The notes under the pieces: model-generated | The model's input: only the letters and a program-made list of their open reading frames with translations | What the model was told of the DNA's origin: nothing | The model's database searches: none | Shown here: piece after piece, positions 43,226-54,135 of the stretch | How the letters are laid out: each line of letters starts with the position of its first letter | Numbering within the stretch: position 1 is the stretch's first letter | Source: Nocardioides sp. B-3 | GTDB taxonomy: Bacteria > Actinomycetota > Actinomycetes > Propionibacteriales > Nocardioidaceae | DNA: 64,000 bases | Direction: 5' to 3' | Assembly (NCBI RefSeq): GCF_024703895.1 | Contig: NZ_CP087968.1 | Coordinates: 3,286,001 to 3,350,000, forward strand | Program-made: the position numbers and the translations under genes

Positions 43226-44658
43226 TCAGAGCGGGATGTTGCCGTGCTGCCCGCGGTGCACGCCAGAGGTGTCGATCTCGTGGCGGAAGGCGGCCGCGAT
43301 GGCGCTGCGGGTGCGCGACGGCTCGACCACCTCGTCGACGACGCCGATCTCCACCGCCTTGTCCACGCCGCCAGCGATCCGCTCGTGCTCGGCGGCGAGC
43401 TCAGCCTCGACGCGCGGACGGATCTCGGGCGAGACCTCGGCCAGCTTGCGCCGGTGCAGGATCCGGATGGCGGCGACCGCCCCCATCACGGCCACCTCGG
43501 CGCCCGGCCGGGCCAGCACCCGGGTGGCGCCGAGCGAGCGGGCGTTCATGGCGATGTAGGCGCCGCCGTAGGTCTTGCGGGTCACCAGCGTCACGCGCGG
43601 CACGACGCACTCGCCGAACGCGTGGAGCAGCTTCGCGCCGCGGCGTACGACACCGTCCCACTCCTGCCCGACGCCCGGGAGGTAGCCGGGGACGTCGACG
43701 AGCACGATCAGCGGCACGCCGAACGCGTCGCACATGCGCACGAAGCGCGACGCCTTCTCGGCGGACAGCGAATCGAGGCAGCCGCCGAGTCGCAGCGGGT
43801 TGTTGGCCACGACGCCGACGGTCCGACCCCCGAAGCGACCGAGCGCGGTGACGATGTTGGGTGCCCAGCGGGCGTGCAGCTCCTGCATGGTGCCGTCGTC
43901 GAGCACGGCCTCGACGAGGGGGTGCACGTCGTAGGCGCGCTTCTTGGACTCGGGCAGGATCGCCTCGAGGTCGCGGTCCTCCACGGAGTCCCGGGTCGAG
44001 ACTGCCCCGGGGCGCCCGGGAGGGACGCGACCGTGCGGGCCCGGTCGAGCGCCTCGCGCTCGGACTCGGTGAGGATGTGGACGACACCCGACCTGCGACC
44101 GTGGGGCTCGGGTCCGCCGAGACGCAGCATGTCGACGTCCTCGCCCGTCACGGAGCGGACGACGTCGGGGCCGGTGACGAAGATGCGGCCCTCGGGGCCG
44201 AGGATCACCACGTCGGTGAGGGCGGGGCCGTAGGCGGCGCCACCGGCGGCCGGGCCGAGCACGACGGAGATCTGCGGGATCTTGCCGGAAGCCCGGGTCA
44301 TCACCCGGAAGATGCGACCGACAGCGTGCAGTGACAGCACGCCCTCGGCGAGCCGGGCGCCGCCCGAGTGCCACAGGCCGATGATCGGGACGCCGTCGGT
44401 GATGGCGCGGTGGTAGGCGTCGACCACGACGCGGCAGCCGACATCGCCCATCGCGCCGCCCATGACGGTGGCGTCACTGCAGAAGGCCACCGCCGTCGTG
44501 CCGTGGACGCGACCGATGGCGGCCAGCATGCCCGAGTCGTCGTCGGCGGTGAGCAGCTCGAGGCTGCCCTCGTCGAAGAGCGCCGTGAGGCGGTGGACGG
44601 GGTTGCGCGGGTCCTGCTCGCGCGGCAGCTTGGCGGGCTTGGTGGCCGTCGAGGTCAT
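43226..44658 (-). CDS. accD: Acyl-CoA carboxylase carboxyltransferase (beta) subunit, fab-operon type
   Basis: About 475 residues; transfers CO2 from biotin to acetyl- or propionyl-CoA, supplying malonyl-CoA for FabD. Crotonase-like halves: VMGGAMGDVGCRVVVDAYHRAITDGVPIIGLWHSGGARLAEGVLSL (acyl-CoA oxyanion hole SGGAR) and IVLVDVPGYLPGVGQEWDGVVRRGAKLLHAFGECVVPRVTLVTRKTYGGAYIAMNARSLGA (biotin-side GGAY). It ends MPL-like (HRGQHGNIPL), as propionyl/acetyl-CoA carboxylase beta chains do. One G is missing near 44015 (CCCGGGCGCC). Its ATG overlaps the fabF stop (ATGA). Position at the end of the fab operon mirrors mycobacterial accD6. Confidence 0.9.
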
Positions 44659-45900
44659 GATGCGCTGCCGAAGACGACGGCCACGTTGGCGCCACCGAAG
44701 CCGAAGGAGTTGTTGAGGGCCGTGATGTCGCCGTCGGGCAGGGTGCGCGCCGACGTCGGGATGTCGAGGTCGACCGCCGGATCCTTGTCGTCCGGGTTGA
44801 TCGTCGGTGGGCTGGTGCGGTTCTTCAGCGCGAGCACCGTGGCAACGGCCTCGAGCGCTCCGGCGCCACCGAGCAGGTGACCGGTCATCGACTTGGTGCT
44901 CGTGACGACGCACTGCTCGACGTGCTTGCCCGGGACGGTGTGCAGCATCAGGCCCTCGGCGATGTCGCCCTTGGGCGTGGAGGTGGCGTGGGCGTTGACG
45001 TGCACGACCGTGGCCGGGTCGACGTCACCCTCGCGCAGGGCCATCCGGATGGCGCGGGTGCCGCCGCGGCCCTCCGGGTCGGGCTGTGCGATGTCGTGGG
45101 CGTCGTTGCTGATGCCGGCGCCGAGGGCGTAGGCGTAGATGTGGGCGCCGCGGGCGCGGGCGTGCTCCTCGGACTCGAGGACCAGCACCGCGCCACCCTC
45201 GCCGAGGACGAAGCCGTCGCGGGCCGTGTCCCGGGGGCGGGAGACGGTCGTCGGGTCGCCCTCGTTCTTGGAGAGCGCCATCATGTTGGCGAAGGCCGCC
45301 ATGGGCAGCGGGTGGATCGCGGCCTCGGTGCCGCCGGCCAGCACGACGTCGGCGCGGCCCCGGGCGGATCAGGTCGATGGCCATCGCGATCGCCTCGTTG
45401 CCGGACGCGCAGGCCGAGGTCGGGGCGTGTACGGCGCCGCGTGCGCCGTACTTCAGGCTCACGTTGGCCGCGGGGGCGTTGGGCATGAGCATCGGGACGG
45501 CGAGGGGGAGACGCGGCGAGCGCCCTTCTCCGAGCAGCGTGTCGTAGTTGGCCAGCAGCGTGGTCACGCCACCGATGCCGGAGGCCGGGGACACGGCGAG
45601 GCGCTCGGGCTCGAGCCCGGAGCCCTCCGGGCCGGCGTCGGCCCGGGCCCAGTCGGCGGCGACCATGGCGAACTGGCTGGCTCGGTCGAGGCGGCGCGCC
45701 TTGACGCGCTCCGAGGACCTCGGACGGCTCCACGGCGATGCGGCCACCGATCTTGACCGGCAGCTGCTCTGGACCCAGTCGTCGTCGAGGTGCCGGATGC
45801 CGGAGCGACCTGCGAGCAGGGCGTCCCGTGTGGAGGTGACGTCACCACCGACCGGGGAGGTGGCTCCGAGTCCGGTGACGACTACGCGGGTCGAGGTCAT
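44655..45900 (-). CDS. fabF: 3-oxoacyl-[ACP] synthase II, frameshifted
   Basis: About 415 residues; condenses malonyl-ACP with acyl-ACP. It starts MTSTRVVVTGLGATSPVGGD. Catalytic Cys in HAPTSACASGNEAIAMAIDLI, first His in VHVNAHATSTPKGD, second His in STKSMTGHLLGGAGALEAV, and the glycine loop NNSFGFGGANVAVVF. Indels: CTCTGG at 45767-45774 (a lost base at an expected CCTGG), near 45718 and near 45358. Corrected, the protein has the normal length. Third condensing step gene of the operon, coupled to accD. Confidence 0.92.
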
Positions 45901-45991
45901 GTGACGGTGTCCGTTCTGGTGTGGATGGCTCTGCGGAGTGGCGGGCAGGGACAGGCAGCCGGGTCCGGGTGTGGGCCCGGCCGCCGGTGGA

Positions 45992-46237
45992 TCAGTCCTG
46001 CGAGCGCTCGATGAAGGCGACGGCGTCGCCGACGGTCTTGAGGTTCTTGACCTCGTCGTCGGGGATGGTCACGCCGAACTTCTCCTCGGCGGCCACGACG
46101 ACCTCGACCATGGAGAGCGAGTCGACGTCGAGGTCGTCCACGAAGGACTTGTCGAGCTGTACGTCGTCGGCGTCGATGCCGGCGACCTCGTTGACGATCT
46201 CGGCGAGGTCGGCGCGGATCTCTTCGGTGGTGGCCAT
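45992..46237 (-). CDS. acpP: Acyl carrier protein
   Basis: 81 residues, intact: MATTEEIRADLAEIVNEVAGIDADDVQLDKSFVDDLDVDSLSMVEVVVAAEEKFGVTIPDDEVKNLKTVGDAVAFIERSQD. The Ser of DVDSLSMVE carries the phosphopantetheine arm. A strong AAGGAAGG ribosome-binding site precedes the ATG, consistent with the high abundance of ACP. Sits between fabH and fabF, the standard actinobacterial order. Confidence 0.95.
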   Translation of the reverse strand: MATTEEIRADLAEIVNEVAGIDADDVQLDKSFVDDLDVDSLSMVEVVVAAEEKFGVTIPDDEVKNLKTVGDAVAFIERSQD

Positions 46238-46289
46238 GGGCCTTCCTTCCATTGATGGGTGCTGCTGTTGGTTGGTGTGAAGCTGGGAA

Positions 46290-47304
46290 CTACGGGACGG
46301 TGATGACCTGTGCGGCGTACGACAGCCCGGCGCCGAAGGCGATGAGCAGGGCCGTGTCGCCCGATCTGGCGTCGCCCTCGGCGATCATCCGGTCGAGCGC
46401 GAGCGGGACGGACGCGGCGGACGTGTTGCCCCGGTCGGCGATGTCGCGCGCGATCCGGACCCGGTCCGGCAGCTTCATCGAGCGCGCCATCGCGTCGATG
46501 ATCCGCATGTTGGCCCGGTGCGGGACGAAGACGTCGAGCTCGTCGAGGGTGATGCCGGCCTTGTCGAGGGCCTGCTGGCCGATCTTGGCCATGGCGAAGG
46601 ACGCCCAGCGGAAGACAGCGCTGCCCTGCATGGTCAGGTGCGGCATCGTGCCGCTGCCGGGCTCCTCGTCGGTGCCCACCACGTCGCGCCAGTCCTCGCG
46701 CTGCCGGATCAGGTCGAACTGCTCGCCGTCCGAGCCCCCACACGACGGGACCGATGCCCGGGGTGTCGCTCGGTCCGACGACCGCCGCGCCCGCGCCGTC
46801 GGCGAAGATGAACGCCGTGCCGCGATCGTTGAGGTCGAGGATGTCGGTGAGGCGCTCGACGCCGATGACCGGGACATAGCGGGCACTCCCGGCGCGGACG
46901 AAGTCGGAGGCCAGCGCGATGCCGTGGCAGAAGCCGGAGCACGCCGCGGAGATGTCGAAGGCGGCGGCCTGCTCCGTGCCGAGCTCATGTGCGATCGCGG
47001 TGGCGACCGCGGGCGTCTGGAGCAGGTGGCTGACGGTGGCGACGACGACGCAGTCGATCTGCTTGGGATCGAGGCCGGCGCGCTCGATCGCGATCCTCGA
47101 AGCGGCGACCGACATCATCTGGACCGACTCGTCGGGACCGGCCCAACGGCGGGCCTTGATGCCGGAGCGCTGCTGGATCCACTCGTCGCTCGACTCGATG
47201 GCGTCGACGACCTCGGAGTTGGGCACCGAGCGGACGGGGCGGTAGGCGCCGATCCCGAGGACAGCGGCGTGCGGCGCGCCCTGCAGGGACTTGATGGCGG
47301 CCAT
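46290..47304 (-). CDS. fabH: 3-oxoacyl-[ACP] synthase III, one indel
   Basis: About 337 residues; starts chain synthesis by condensing acyl-CoA with malonyl-ACP. Catalytic Cys in AAFDISAACSGFCHGIALASDFV, His in VFVPHRANMRIIDAM, Asn in DRGNTSAASVPLAL. One extra G near 46742 (TGGGGG) shifts the frame between GPVVWG and SDGEQFDLIRQR. Its ATG overlaps the fabD stop (TGATG). Initiation with branched acyl-CoAs is common in this phylum but cannot be read from the sequence. Confidence 0.92.
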
Positions 47305-48490
47305 CAGTGGGTGCCGCCCTGCGGGTGCAGACGGACCAGCGGCTGGCCGGGCGACACGATGTCGCCGTCCTCGACGAGCCACTCGACGACGTCGCCGCCG
47401 TGCAGCGCGACGACCTCGGTCTTGTCGCGGGTGCTGGCGACGGCGCCGATCACGCAGCCGGGAGGCAGGGAATCGATGCTGGACGCTTCCTCCGAGCGGT
47501 GGAAGGTGCCCTTGCCGGGTGAGACGACCATCCGCCGGGTCGGCGTGGTCTCGATCACCGACTGCTCGCCGTGCTTGTCGACGAACGCCCGGGCGTCGTC
47601 AAGCTGGTCGGGGGTCTTGAGCGCGAACGTCTCAACGCCCTTCATCGCACGCTTCGCGATCCCGGTGAGGGTGCCGGCCGGTGGCATCTCCGGGATGCCG
47701 GTCACCCCGAGGTCGAGCATCGCGTCCATGCACAGGTCCCAGCGGACCGGCGCGGCGATCTGGCCGACCGGGCGGGCGAGCACCTCGCGTCCGTCGTGGA
47801 CGACCCGGCCGTCCCGGTTGGAGATGAGGGCGGTGCGCGGGTCATGGGTCGACACGGAGCGCGCCAGCGCGGCCGGGTGACCGACGGCGGGCTCCATGTG
47901 GTGCGTGTGGAAGGCGCCGGCCACGCTCAGCGGCATCAGGCGTGCCTTGGCGGGGGAGCGTCGGCGAGGGCGGCCAGCTGCTCGAGCGTGCCGGCCGCAA
48001 CGATCTGGCCGGCACCGTTGTCGTTGGCCGGGGTGAGGCCGTGTTGTGCCAGGGACTGCGAGCACCTCCTCGCGATCGCCACCGAGCAGTGCGGTCATGC
48101 CCGTCGCAGTCGTGCCGGCCGCGGCGGCCATCGCTTTGCCCCGCTCGCGCACCAGCACCATCGCCTGCTCAGCGGTGATGACGCGAGCTCCGGCCGCGGC
48201 AGCGATCTCACCGACGCTGTGGCCGGCAAGGGCGCTCACACGCTGGAAGGCGTCGGTGGGGTGCGGGAACAGCTCGAGGGCGGCGATCAGGCTGGTCGCG
48301 ACCAGCAGCGGCTGGGCGATCTCGGTGCGCCGGATCGACTCGGCATCGGCTTCGGTGCCGTAATGGGCCAGTCGATGCCCGCCACGGTGGAGAGCCAGTC
48401 GAATCGGCTGGCGAAGGTGGCGTCCTCGAGCCAAGGCTGCAGGAAGCCGGGGGACTGGGCCCCCCGGCCGGGAGCGACGATGACGAGCAC
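47304..48490 (-). CDS. fabD: Malonyl-CoA:ACP transacylase with a C-terminal biotinyl/lipoyl-like domain, frameshifted
   Basis: About 395 residues. It transfers malonyl groups from CoA to ACP. Oxyanion motif VLVIVAPGRGAQSPGFL, nucleophile Ser in ALAGHSVGEIAAAAGARV, and active-site His in SVAGAFHTHHMEPA. The last 65 residues (HRSEEASSIDSLPPGCVIGAVASTRDKTEVVALHGGDVVEWLVEDGDIVSPGQPLVRLHP) look like a biotinyl/lipoyl beta-barrel without the modified Lys. Indels: CCAGGG at 48049-48054 on the + strand (restores VLAVLAQHGLTPANDNGAGQ) and near 47955. GTG 48490 is chosen; GTG 48511 is possible. First gene of the fab operon. Confidence 0.88.
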
Positions 48491-48569
48491 AGCACCAGCC
48501 TGACGGGTCACGGACCTTGCACGCGCCTCGGACCCGCACGAAAGTGGGAGGTCATTCTTTGTGGGGTTC

Positions 48570-49778
48570 CTACAAAGACGTGTCCGGTGCGTGTCGGCCC
48601 GACTGTCGGCCCAGCACCAGCGCGATCTTCAGGGTGAAGGCGTCCCGGGCCGACGTCGGCGCCGGGCCGGTCACGTCCGTGGCCTGCTTGAGGCGATAGC
48701 GAACCGTGTTGGGGTGCACGAAGAGGTGGCGCGCAGTCGCCTCGATCGCGCAGCCGTGCAGGAAGTAGGCCGCCGGGGTCTCGATCAGGGTGCCGCGAGC
48801 GCCGAGCAGGGGCAGGTAGACCTCATCGACCGGGTGACGGCGTGCGTGCCCGTCGCCGGCGAGCGCGCGCTCCGGCAGCAGCTCGTCGCTGCGCACGGGA
48901 CGGGGTGCCTCAGGCCAGCCGGCGGCGGAACGGTAGGCCGACATGGCTGCGCGAGCCGACGCGTGTGCGTGACCGAGGTCGTTGGTGACCGGCCCGACCA
49001 CGACGGGGCCGGGGCCGAAGTGGTCGACGATCCGCACCGCGGCCTTGTGCGGATCACTCACGCCGCCGAGCACCACGACGAGACGCTCTCCCTGCGTCGC
49101 GCACAATGCGTCCATGCCGGCCGCCTGCGAGACGCGTCGCACGTCCTCGAAGACATCGGTCTCCGTACGGCGTGCGGGAACCGCACCCGGGACGACGGCG
49201 ACGTCTCCTCGTGCGCCCCAGCCGAGCGCACTCGCTCGGGGACAGCACCGCCTCGTCCGCCTCGGGCGCAGCACCGCGTCCACGACGAGCGCCTCGAGGC
49301 GAGCGTCCCGGGCGCCGCGGACCTCGGCGGCACGGGCGTAGACCTCGGCGGTGGCGAACGCGACCTCACGGCCGTAGCGGAGGATCGCCCGGTGCACCTC
49401 GAAGGCATCGGCCGGGTCGAGGAACGCGTCGATGTTGGCCTCGACGACCGAGATGCTCAACCGCACGAGGTCGACCGTCTGGCGGAGGTCGATGACGCCG
49501 GTCAGCTCGCGAGGTGCCGCGCCGAAGACGGCGGCTGCGAGCGGGGGACTGTCGCCGCCTTCGGGACCGTCGCCGTGCGTGTCGAGACCGAACCAGTCGA
49601 TGAAGGCCCGGATGCCTCCCTGCACCACCAGCCCGACCCGGGACCGGTCCCGGGCGCTGAGCTCCTCGAACCACTCCGGGTCGCTGGACATCCGCGCCAT
49701 GGCCGCCGTGCTGAGCGCGCCGGTGGAGCGCTGCAGGGCCGCGGCGGCGCGGCGTCGGGACGGCTCGACTGTGGACAC
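48570..49778 (-). CDS. fasR: FasR-like PucR/CdaR-family transcriptional regulator of fatty acid synthesis
   Basis: One ORF of 402 residues, upstream of and co-directional with fabD. The C-terminal PucR-type HTH is EATARHLFVHPNTVRYRLKQATDVTG; the middle is a GGDEF-like degenerate domain (RLVVVLGGVSDPHKAAVRIVDHFGPGPVVVGPVTNDL). The N-terminal half is helical. Residues around RPRRTRRCCPRA look out of frame, suggesting two compensating indels near 49240-49275. In Streptomyces a homologue at the same position (FasR) activates fabD-fabH-acpP-fabF; the same role is inferred here. Confidence 0.8.
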   Translation of the reverse strand: MSTVEPSRRRAAAALQRSTGALSTAAMARMSSDPEWFEELSARDRSRVGLVVQGGIRAFIDWFGLDTHGDGPEGGDSPPLAAAVFGAAPRELTGVIDLRQTVDLVRLSISVVEANIDAFLDPADAFEVHRAILRYGREVAFATAEVYARAAEVRGARDARLEALVVDAVLRPRRTRRCCPRASALGWGARGDVAVVPGAVPARRTETDVFEDVRRVSQAAGMDALCATQGERLVVVLGGVSDPHKAAVRIVDHFGPGPVVVGPVTNDLGHAHASARAAMSAYRSAAGWPEAPRPVRSDELLPERALAGDGHARRHPVDEVYLPLLGARGTLIETPAAYFLHGCAIEATARHLFVHPNTVRYRLKQATDVTGPAPTSARDAFTLKIALVLGRQSGRHAPDTSL

Positions 49779-49944
49779 CCGACGAATCTAGTCCCACCGG
49801 TCACTTCCGTCACCCGAGTCGGGTCGGTTGGTAACAAAGTCCGAACAACTGTCCAGGAATCGCTCGTGATGTGGCTCGATCAGGAACGTGTTCTGGTTGA
49901 ATCGCGCAATTCATCAGATGCGGCATCCGACCCGGGAGTGCTTT

Positions 49945-50917
49945 GTGAGCGATCTGCCAGAGCTCGAGTTCGTCGAGATCCACGGACATCGGCGCGCTTC
50001 GTGAAGACCGGCTCGGGGCCCGCCCTGCTCCTCCTGCACGGACTCGGGTGCGACCACTCCACGTGGGCGCCGATCATCGAGTCGCTGGCCGGGCGGTACA
50101 CCGTGATCGCCCCCGATCTGCTCGGTCACGGTGCCTCGGACAAGCCGCGCGCCGACTACAGCCTCGGCGGCTACGCGAACGGGATGCGTGACCTGCTCAC
50201 GGTGCTGGGCATCGAGACGGCCACGGTGGTCGGTCACAGCTTCGGAGGCGGTGTGGCGATGCAGTTCGCCTACCAGTTCCCCGAGCGGTGCGAGCGCATC
50301 GTGCTCGTGGCCAGTGGGGGCCTCGGCCCCGAGGTGACGCCGGCCATCCGGGCGATCACCACCCCGGGCTTCCACCGGGCGATGGCGCTGCTGACACTGC
50401 CGGGCGTGCGGCACATCGGGGTGACGGCCATGCGCGCCTGGCCGCCACGGGCAAGCGATCGCTGCGCGACCTCAGTGACGCTGCTGACATCTACGACTCC
50501 TTCAAGGACCCGCACACGCGGACCGCGATCCGCCACGTCGTGCGCGCGGTCGTGGACTGGAAGGGCCAGATCGTCACCATGGCCGATCGGGCCTACCTGA
50601 CCGAAGCCATGCCGATGTGCGTGATCTGGGGCCGCAACGACCAGATCATCCCGGTCCGCCACGCCGGCAACGCCGCCGCCCTCGCGCCGTCGGCCCGCGT
50701 GGAGGTGCTCCCCAACGCGGGGCACTTCCCGCACAAGGACCACCCGCAGCGATTCGTCCGGATCGTCAACGACTTCATCCGGACGACCGACGCTGCGGCG
50801 TACGACCGCGAGGACTGGCGTGCCCTGCTCGCGGCCGGGCCGCGCATCGTGCCGCTGCAGGCCGAGGCCGCCGAGGCGCCGATCGCCCCCGTGCACGTGA
50901 TGAGCACGGGGGCCTGA
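49945..50917 (+). CDS. Alpha/beta hydrolase, two indels
   Basis: About 325 residues. VSDLPELEFVEIHGHRR..FVKTGSGPALLLLHGLGCDHSTW opens the fold. Nucleophile elbow: ATVVGHSFGGGVAMQFAYQFPER. Acid: MCVIWGRNDQIIPVRHAG. Catalytic His: LPNAGHFPHKDHPQRFVRIVNDF. One base is missing near 49996 and another indel lies near 50440. The last 52 codons and the downstream region form the first copy of a 221-bp tandem duplication, so a copy of the C-terminus is repeated at 50982-51138. Resembles the esterases next to aceE or fasR in Nocardioides; the substrate is unknown. Confidence 0.82.
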
Positions 50918-51209
50918 GCGCCGGCAGCGACCAGCGGACTAGGCGTCGCCCCCTCTTGGGCCACGTCGCGGACGGCCGTCGGATCGTCAACGACTTCATC
51001 CGGACGACCGACGCTGCGGCGTACGACCGCGAGGACTGGCGTGCCCTGCTCGCGGCCGGGCCGCGCATCGTGCCGCTGCAGGCCGAGGCCGCCGAGGCGC
51101 CGATCGCCCCCGTGCACGTGATGAGCACGGGGGCCTGAGCGCCGGCAGCGACCAGCGGACTAGGCGTCGCCCCCTCTTGGGCCACGTCGCGGACGGCCGT
51201 CGGATCGTC
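50761..51209. repeat. 221-bp perfect tandem duplication
   Basis: Copy 1 is 50761-50981, copy 2 is 50982-51202. The 9-mer CGGATCGTC occurs at each boundary (50759-50767, 50980-50988, 51201-51209). The unit contains the hydrolase C-terminus, the convergent intergenic space and the last codons of aceE. The intact hydrolase uses copy 1; the intact aceE end uses copy 2. The inner halves are orphan ends. Confidence 0.9.
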
Positions 51210-53945
51210 GATGCGGTACTTCGCGGCGGCCTCGACGACCTTCTCGACCGGGAGCTCGCCGGCGTCGGCGAGCGCCTGCAGCGCCCTGGACCACGACGCA
51301 CTGGGCGTCGATGTGGAAGAAGCGACGAGCCGCCGGACGGGTGTCGGCGAAACCGAAGCCGTCGGCGCCGAGGACGCGGTAGTCGCCGGGCACCCAGCGC
51401 GCGATCTGCAGCGGGACCGCGCGCATGAAGTCGGAGACGGCCACGACCGGGCCCGGCGCGCCGGTGAGCTTGTCGGTGACGTAGGAGGTGCGCTTGGCCT
51501 CGCCGGGGTTGAGGAGGTTGTGCTCCTCGGCGGCGATGGCGTCGCGGGCCAGCTCGTTCCACGAGGTGACCGACCGTGTGTCGGCCCGGACGCCCCACTC
51601 CTCGGAGAGGATCCGGGCCGCGTCGGCCACCCGGGGGTAGCCGACACCGGAGCCGAGCAGCTGGACCCGCGGGCCCTCGCCCTCTGCGGTGCTGACCCGG
51701 TGCATGCCCTTGAGGATGCCCTCGGCATCGACGTCGGCCGGCTCGGCCGGCATCGAGACCGGCTCGTTGTAGACCGTGATGTAGAAGATGACGTTCTCCG
51801 CGTCGGCGCCGTACATGCGCTCGAGCCCGGACTGCATGATGCGGCTGACCTCGTAGGCGAACGCCGGGTCGTAGTGGACCACCGCGGGGTTGGTCGCAGC
51901 GATGAGCGGTGAGTGGCCGTCGGCGTGCTGGAGCCCCTCGCCGGTCAGCGTGGTGCGACCCGCCGTGGCGCCGATCAGGAAGCCGCGCGCGAGCTGGTCG
52001 GCCATGGCCCAGATGGAGTCACCGGTGCGCTGGAACCCGAACATCGAGTAGAAGATGTAGAACGGGATCATGTGCTCGCCGTGCGTGGAGTAGGCCGAGC
52101 CCGCCGCCGTCGCCGACGCCATCGCGCCGGCCTCGGAGATGCCTTCGTGCAGCATCTGCCCCTGCGCGGACTCCTTGTAGGAGAGCAGCAGCTTGCGGTC
52201 GACGGGGTCGTACTGCTGGCCGCCCGGGTTGTAGACCTTGGCGCTCGGGAACATGGAGTCCATGCCGAACGTGCGGTATTCGTCCGGCGCGATGGGGACG
52301 ATGCGCTCGCCGATGTCGGGGTTCTTCATCCAGTCGTGGAGCAACCGGACGACCGCCATGGTGGTGGCGATCTTGTTCTTGCCCGAACCCTGCTTGAGCT
52401 CGGAGTAGATCTCGTCGCCGGGGGAGCTTGAGCGAGCTGGCGCGCACCACGCGGCGTGGCACCGCACCGCCGAGCTGGCGACGGCGCTCCATCATGTACT
52501 CGATCTCGGGGGACTTCTCGCCCGGGTGGAAGAACGGCGCCCCGCCGGTCTTCTCGTAGGACGCCTCGAGGTCGCGGTCGCTGATCGGGAGGTAGAGACG
52601 GTCGCGGAACTTCTTCAGGTCGTCGGGGGTCAGCTTCTTCATCTGGTGGGTCGCGTTCTTGCCCTCGAGCGCGTCGATCGTCCAGCCCTTGATGGTGTGG
52701 GCGAGGATCACCGTCGGCTGGCCGACGTGCTTGGTGGCGGCGTCGAACGCGGCGTAGACCTTGCGGTAGTCGTGGCCACCGCGCGGCAGCTTCTCGATCT
52801 GCGAGTCGGACATGTGCTCGACCATCGCGCAGCCGCGGGTCGACGCCGAAGAAGTCCTCGCGGACGAAGCCGCCGTCCTCGGTGGAGTAGGTCTGGAACT
52901 GCCCGTCGGGGATCGTGTTCATCCGGTTGACGAGCACGCCGTCGACGTCCTTGGCGAGCAGGGCGTCCCACTCGCGACCCCAGATCACCTTGATGACGTT
53001 CCAGCCGGCACCGCGGAAGTTGGACTCGAGCTCCCGGATGATCTTGCCGTTGCCGGTGACCGGTCCGTCGAGCTGCTGCAGGTTGCAGTTGATGACCCGT
53101 GTGAGGTTGTCGAGCTCCTCGCGGGCGGCGACGCGGATCGCGCCGAGCGACTCGGGCTCGGCCATCTCGCCGTCACCCATGAACGCCCAGACGTGCTGCT
53201 GCGAGGTGTCCTTGATGTTGCGGTTGTGCATGTAGCGGTTGAAGCGTGCCCGGTAGATCGAGTTGATCCCGGTCAGGCCCATCGAGACGGTCGGGAACTC
53301 CCAGAAGTCCGGCATCAGGCGCGGGTGCGGGTAGGACGGCAGCCCCGCACCGACTCCGTGCTGAACCTCCCGGCGGAAGCGGTAGAGCTGCTCCTCGGTC
53401 AGACGCCCTTCGAGGAACGCGGGGAGTAGATGCCCGGCGAGCCGTGACCCCTGGATGTAGAGCTGGTCGCCGCCGCCGGGGTGGTCCTTGCCGCGGAAGA
53501 AGTGGTTGAAGCCGACCTCGTAGAGGCTCGCCGAGCTCTGGTACGTCGCAATGTGCCCGCCGACCTCGAGGCCCTTGCGGTTGGCGCTCGAGACCATGAC
53601 CGCGGCGTTCCAGCGGATGAAGGCGCGGATGCGGCGCTCGACCTCCTCGTCGCCGGGGAACCACGGCTCACGCTCGGGCGGGATCGTGTTGATGTAGTCG
53701 GTGCTGCGCAGCGCAGGAACGCCGACCTGCTTCTCGCGCGCACGCTCGAGGAGACGCAGCATGACGTAGCGGGCGCGCTCGCGGCCCCGGTCGTCCAGCA
53801 TGGCGTCGAACGAGTCGAGCCACTCGTTGGTCTCGTCGGGATCGATGTCGGGCAACTGGGTTGGCAGGCCCTCGTGGATCACGGCCCGCGCGGTCGGCGC
53901 GGGGGCTGGCGTGGGGGTCTGGGTAGGGGTGGCCTCATCACTCAC
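51160..53945 (-). CDS. aceE: Pyruvate dehydrogenase E1 component (homodimeric), frameshifted
   Basis: About 925 residues, thiamine-diphosphate enzyme that decarboxylates pyruvate and acetylates E2. ThDP motif: [18 protein letters not shown]...[24 protein letters not shown]. Also [23 protein letters not shown] and [36 protein letters not shown] 53945 gives [17 protein letters not shown]. Indels: near 52830, extra C near 52425 (restores [15 protein letters not shown]), CCCTGG at 51284-51289 (restores [13 protein letters not shown]) and a lost G in the last codons (QEGGDA-stop at 51160). Divergent from the DUF3052 gene, a conserved pairing. Confidence 0.92.
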
Positions 53946-54135
53946 CCGAGCATCGTTGCACGCCGTCAGGCGGGGAAAATCTACTGACGAGTTGCACAAG
54001 GAACGGGCCACCCAGCGGGACAGGGTTGCGTCGTCGGCACAACTCCGGTGGACTACCCCCACTCCGCCCCGGCCAGTGCCGAGCGGAGGAACGCAAGCCG
54101 CCATTGTGGCGGACATCGACGAACGGAGGCGTGGC

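Noticed and set aside
42129..43559. Long + strand ORF of 476 codons
   Set aside because: It runs from the YibE/F gene into antisense of two minus-strand genes; the residue pattern is that of a shadow frame.
50982..51138. Second hydrolase gene after the first
   Set aside because: It is only the duplicated C-terminus inside the 221-bp tandem repeat, without a start or an active site.
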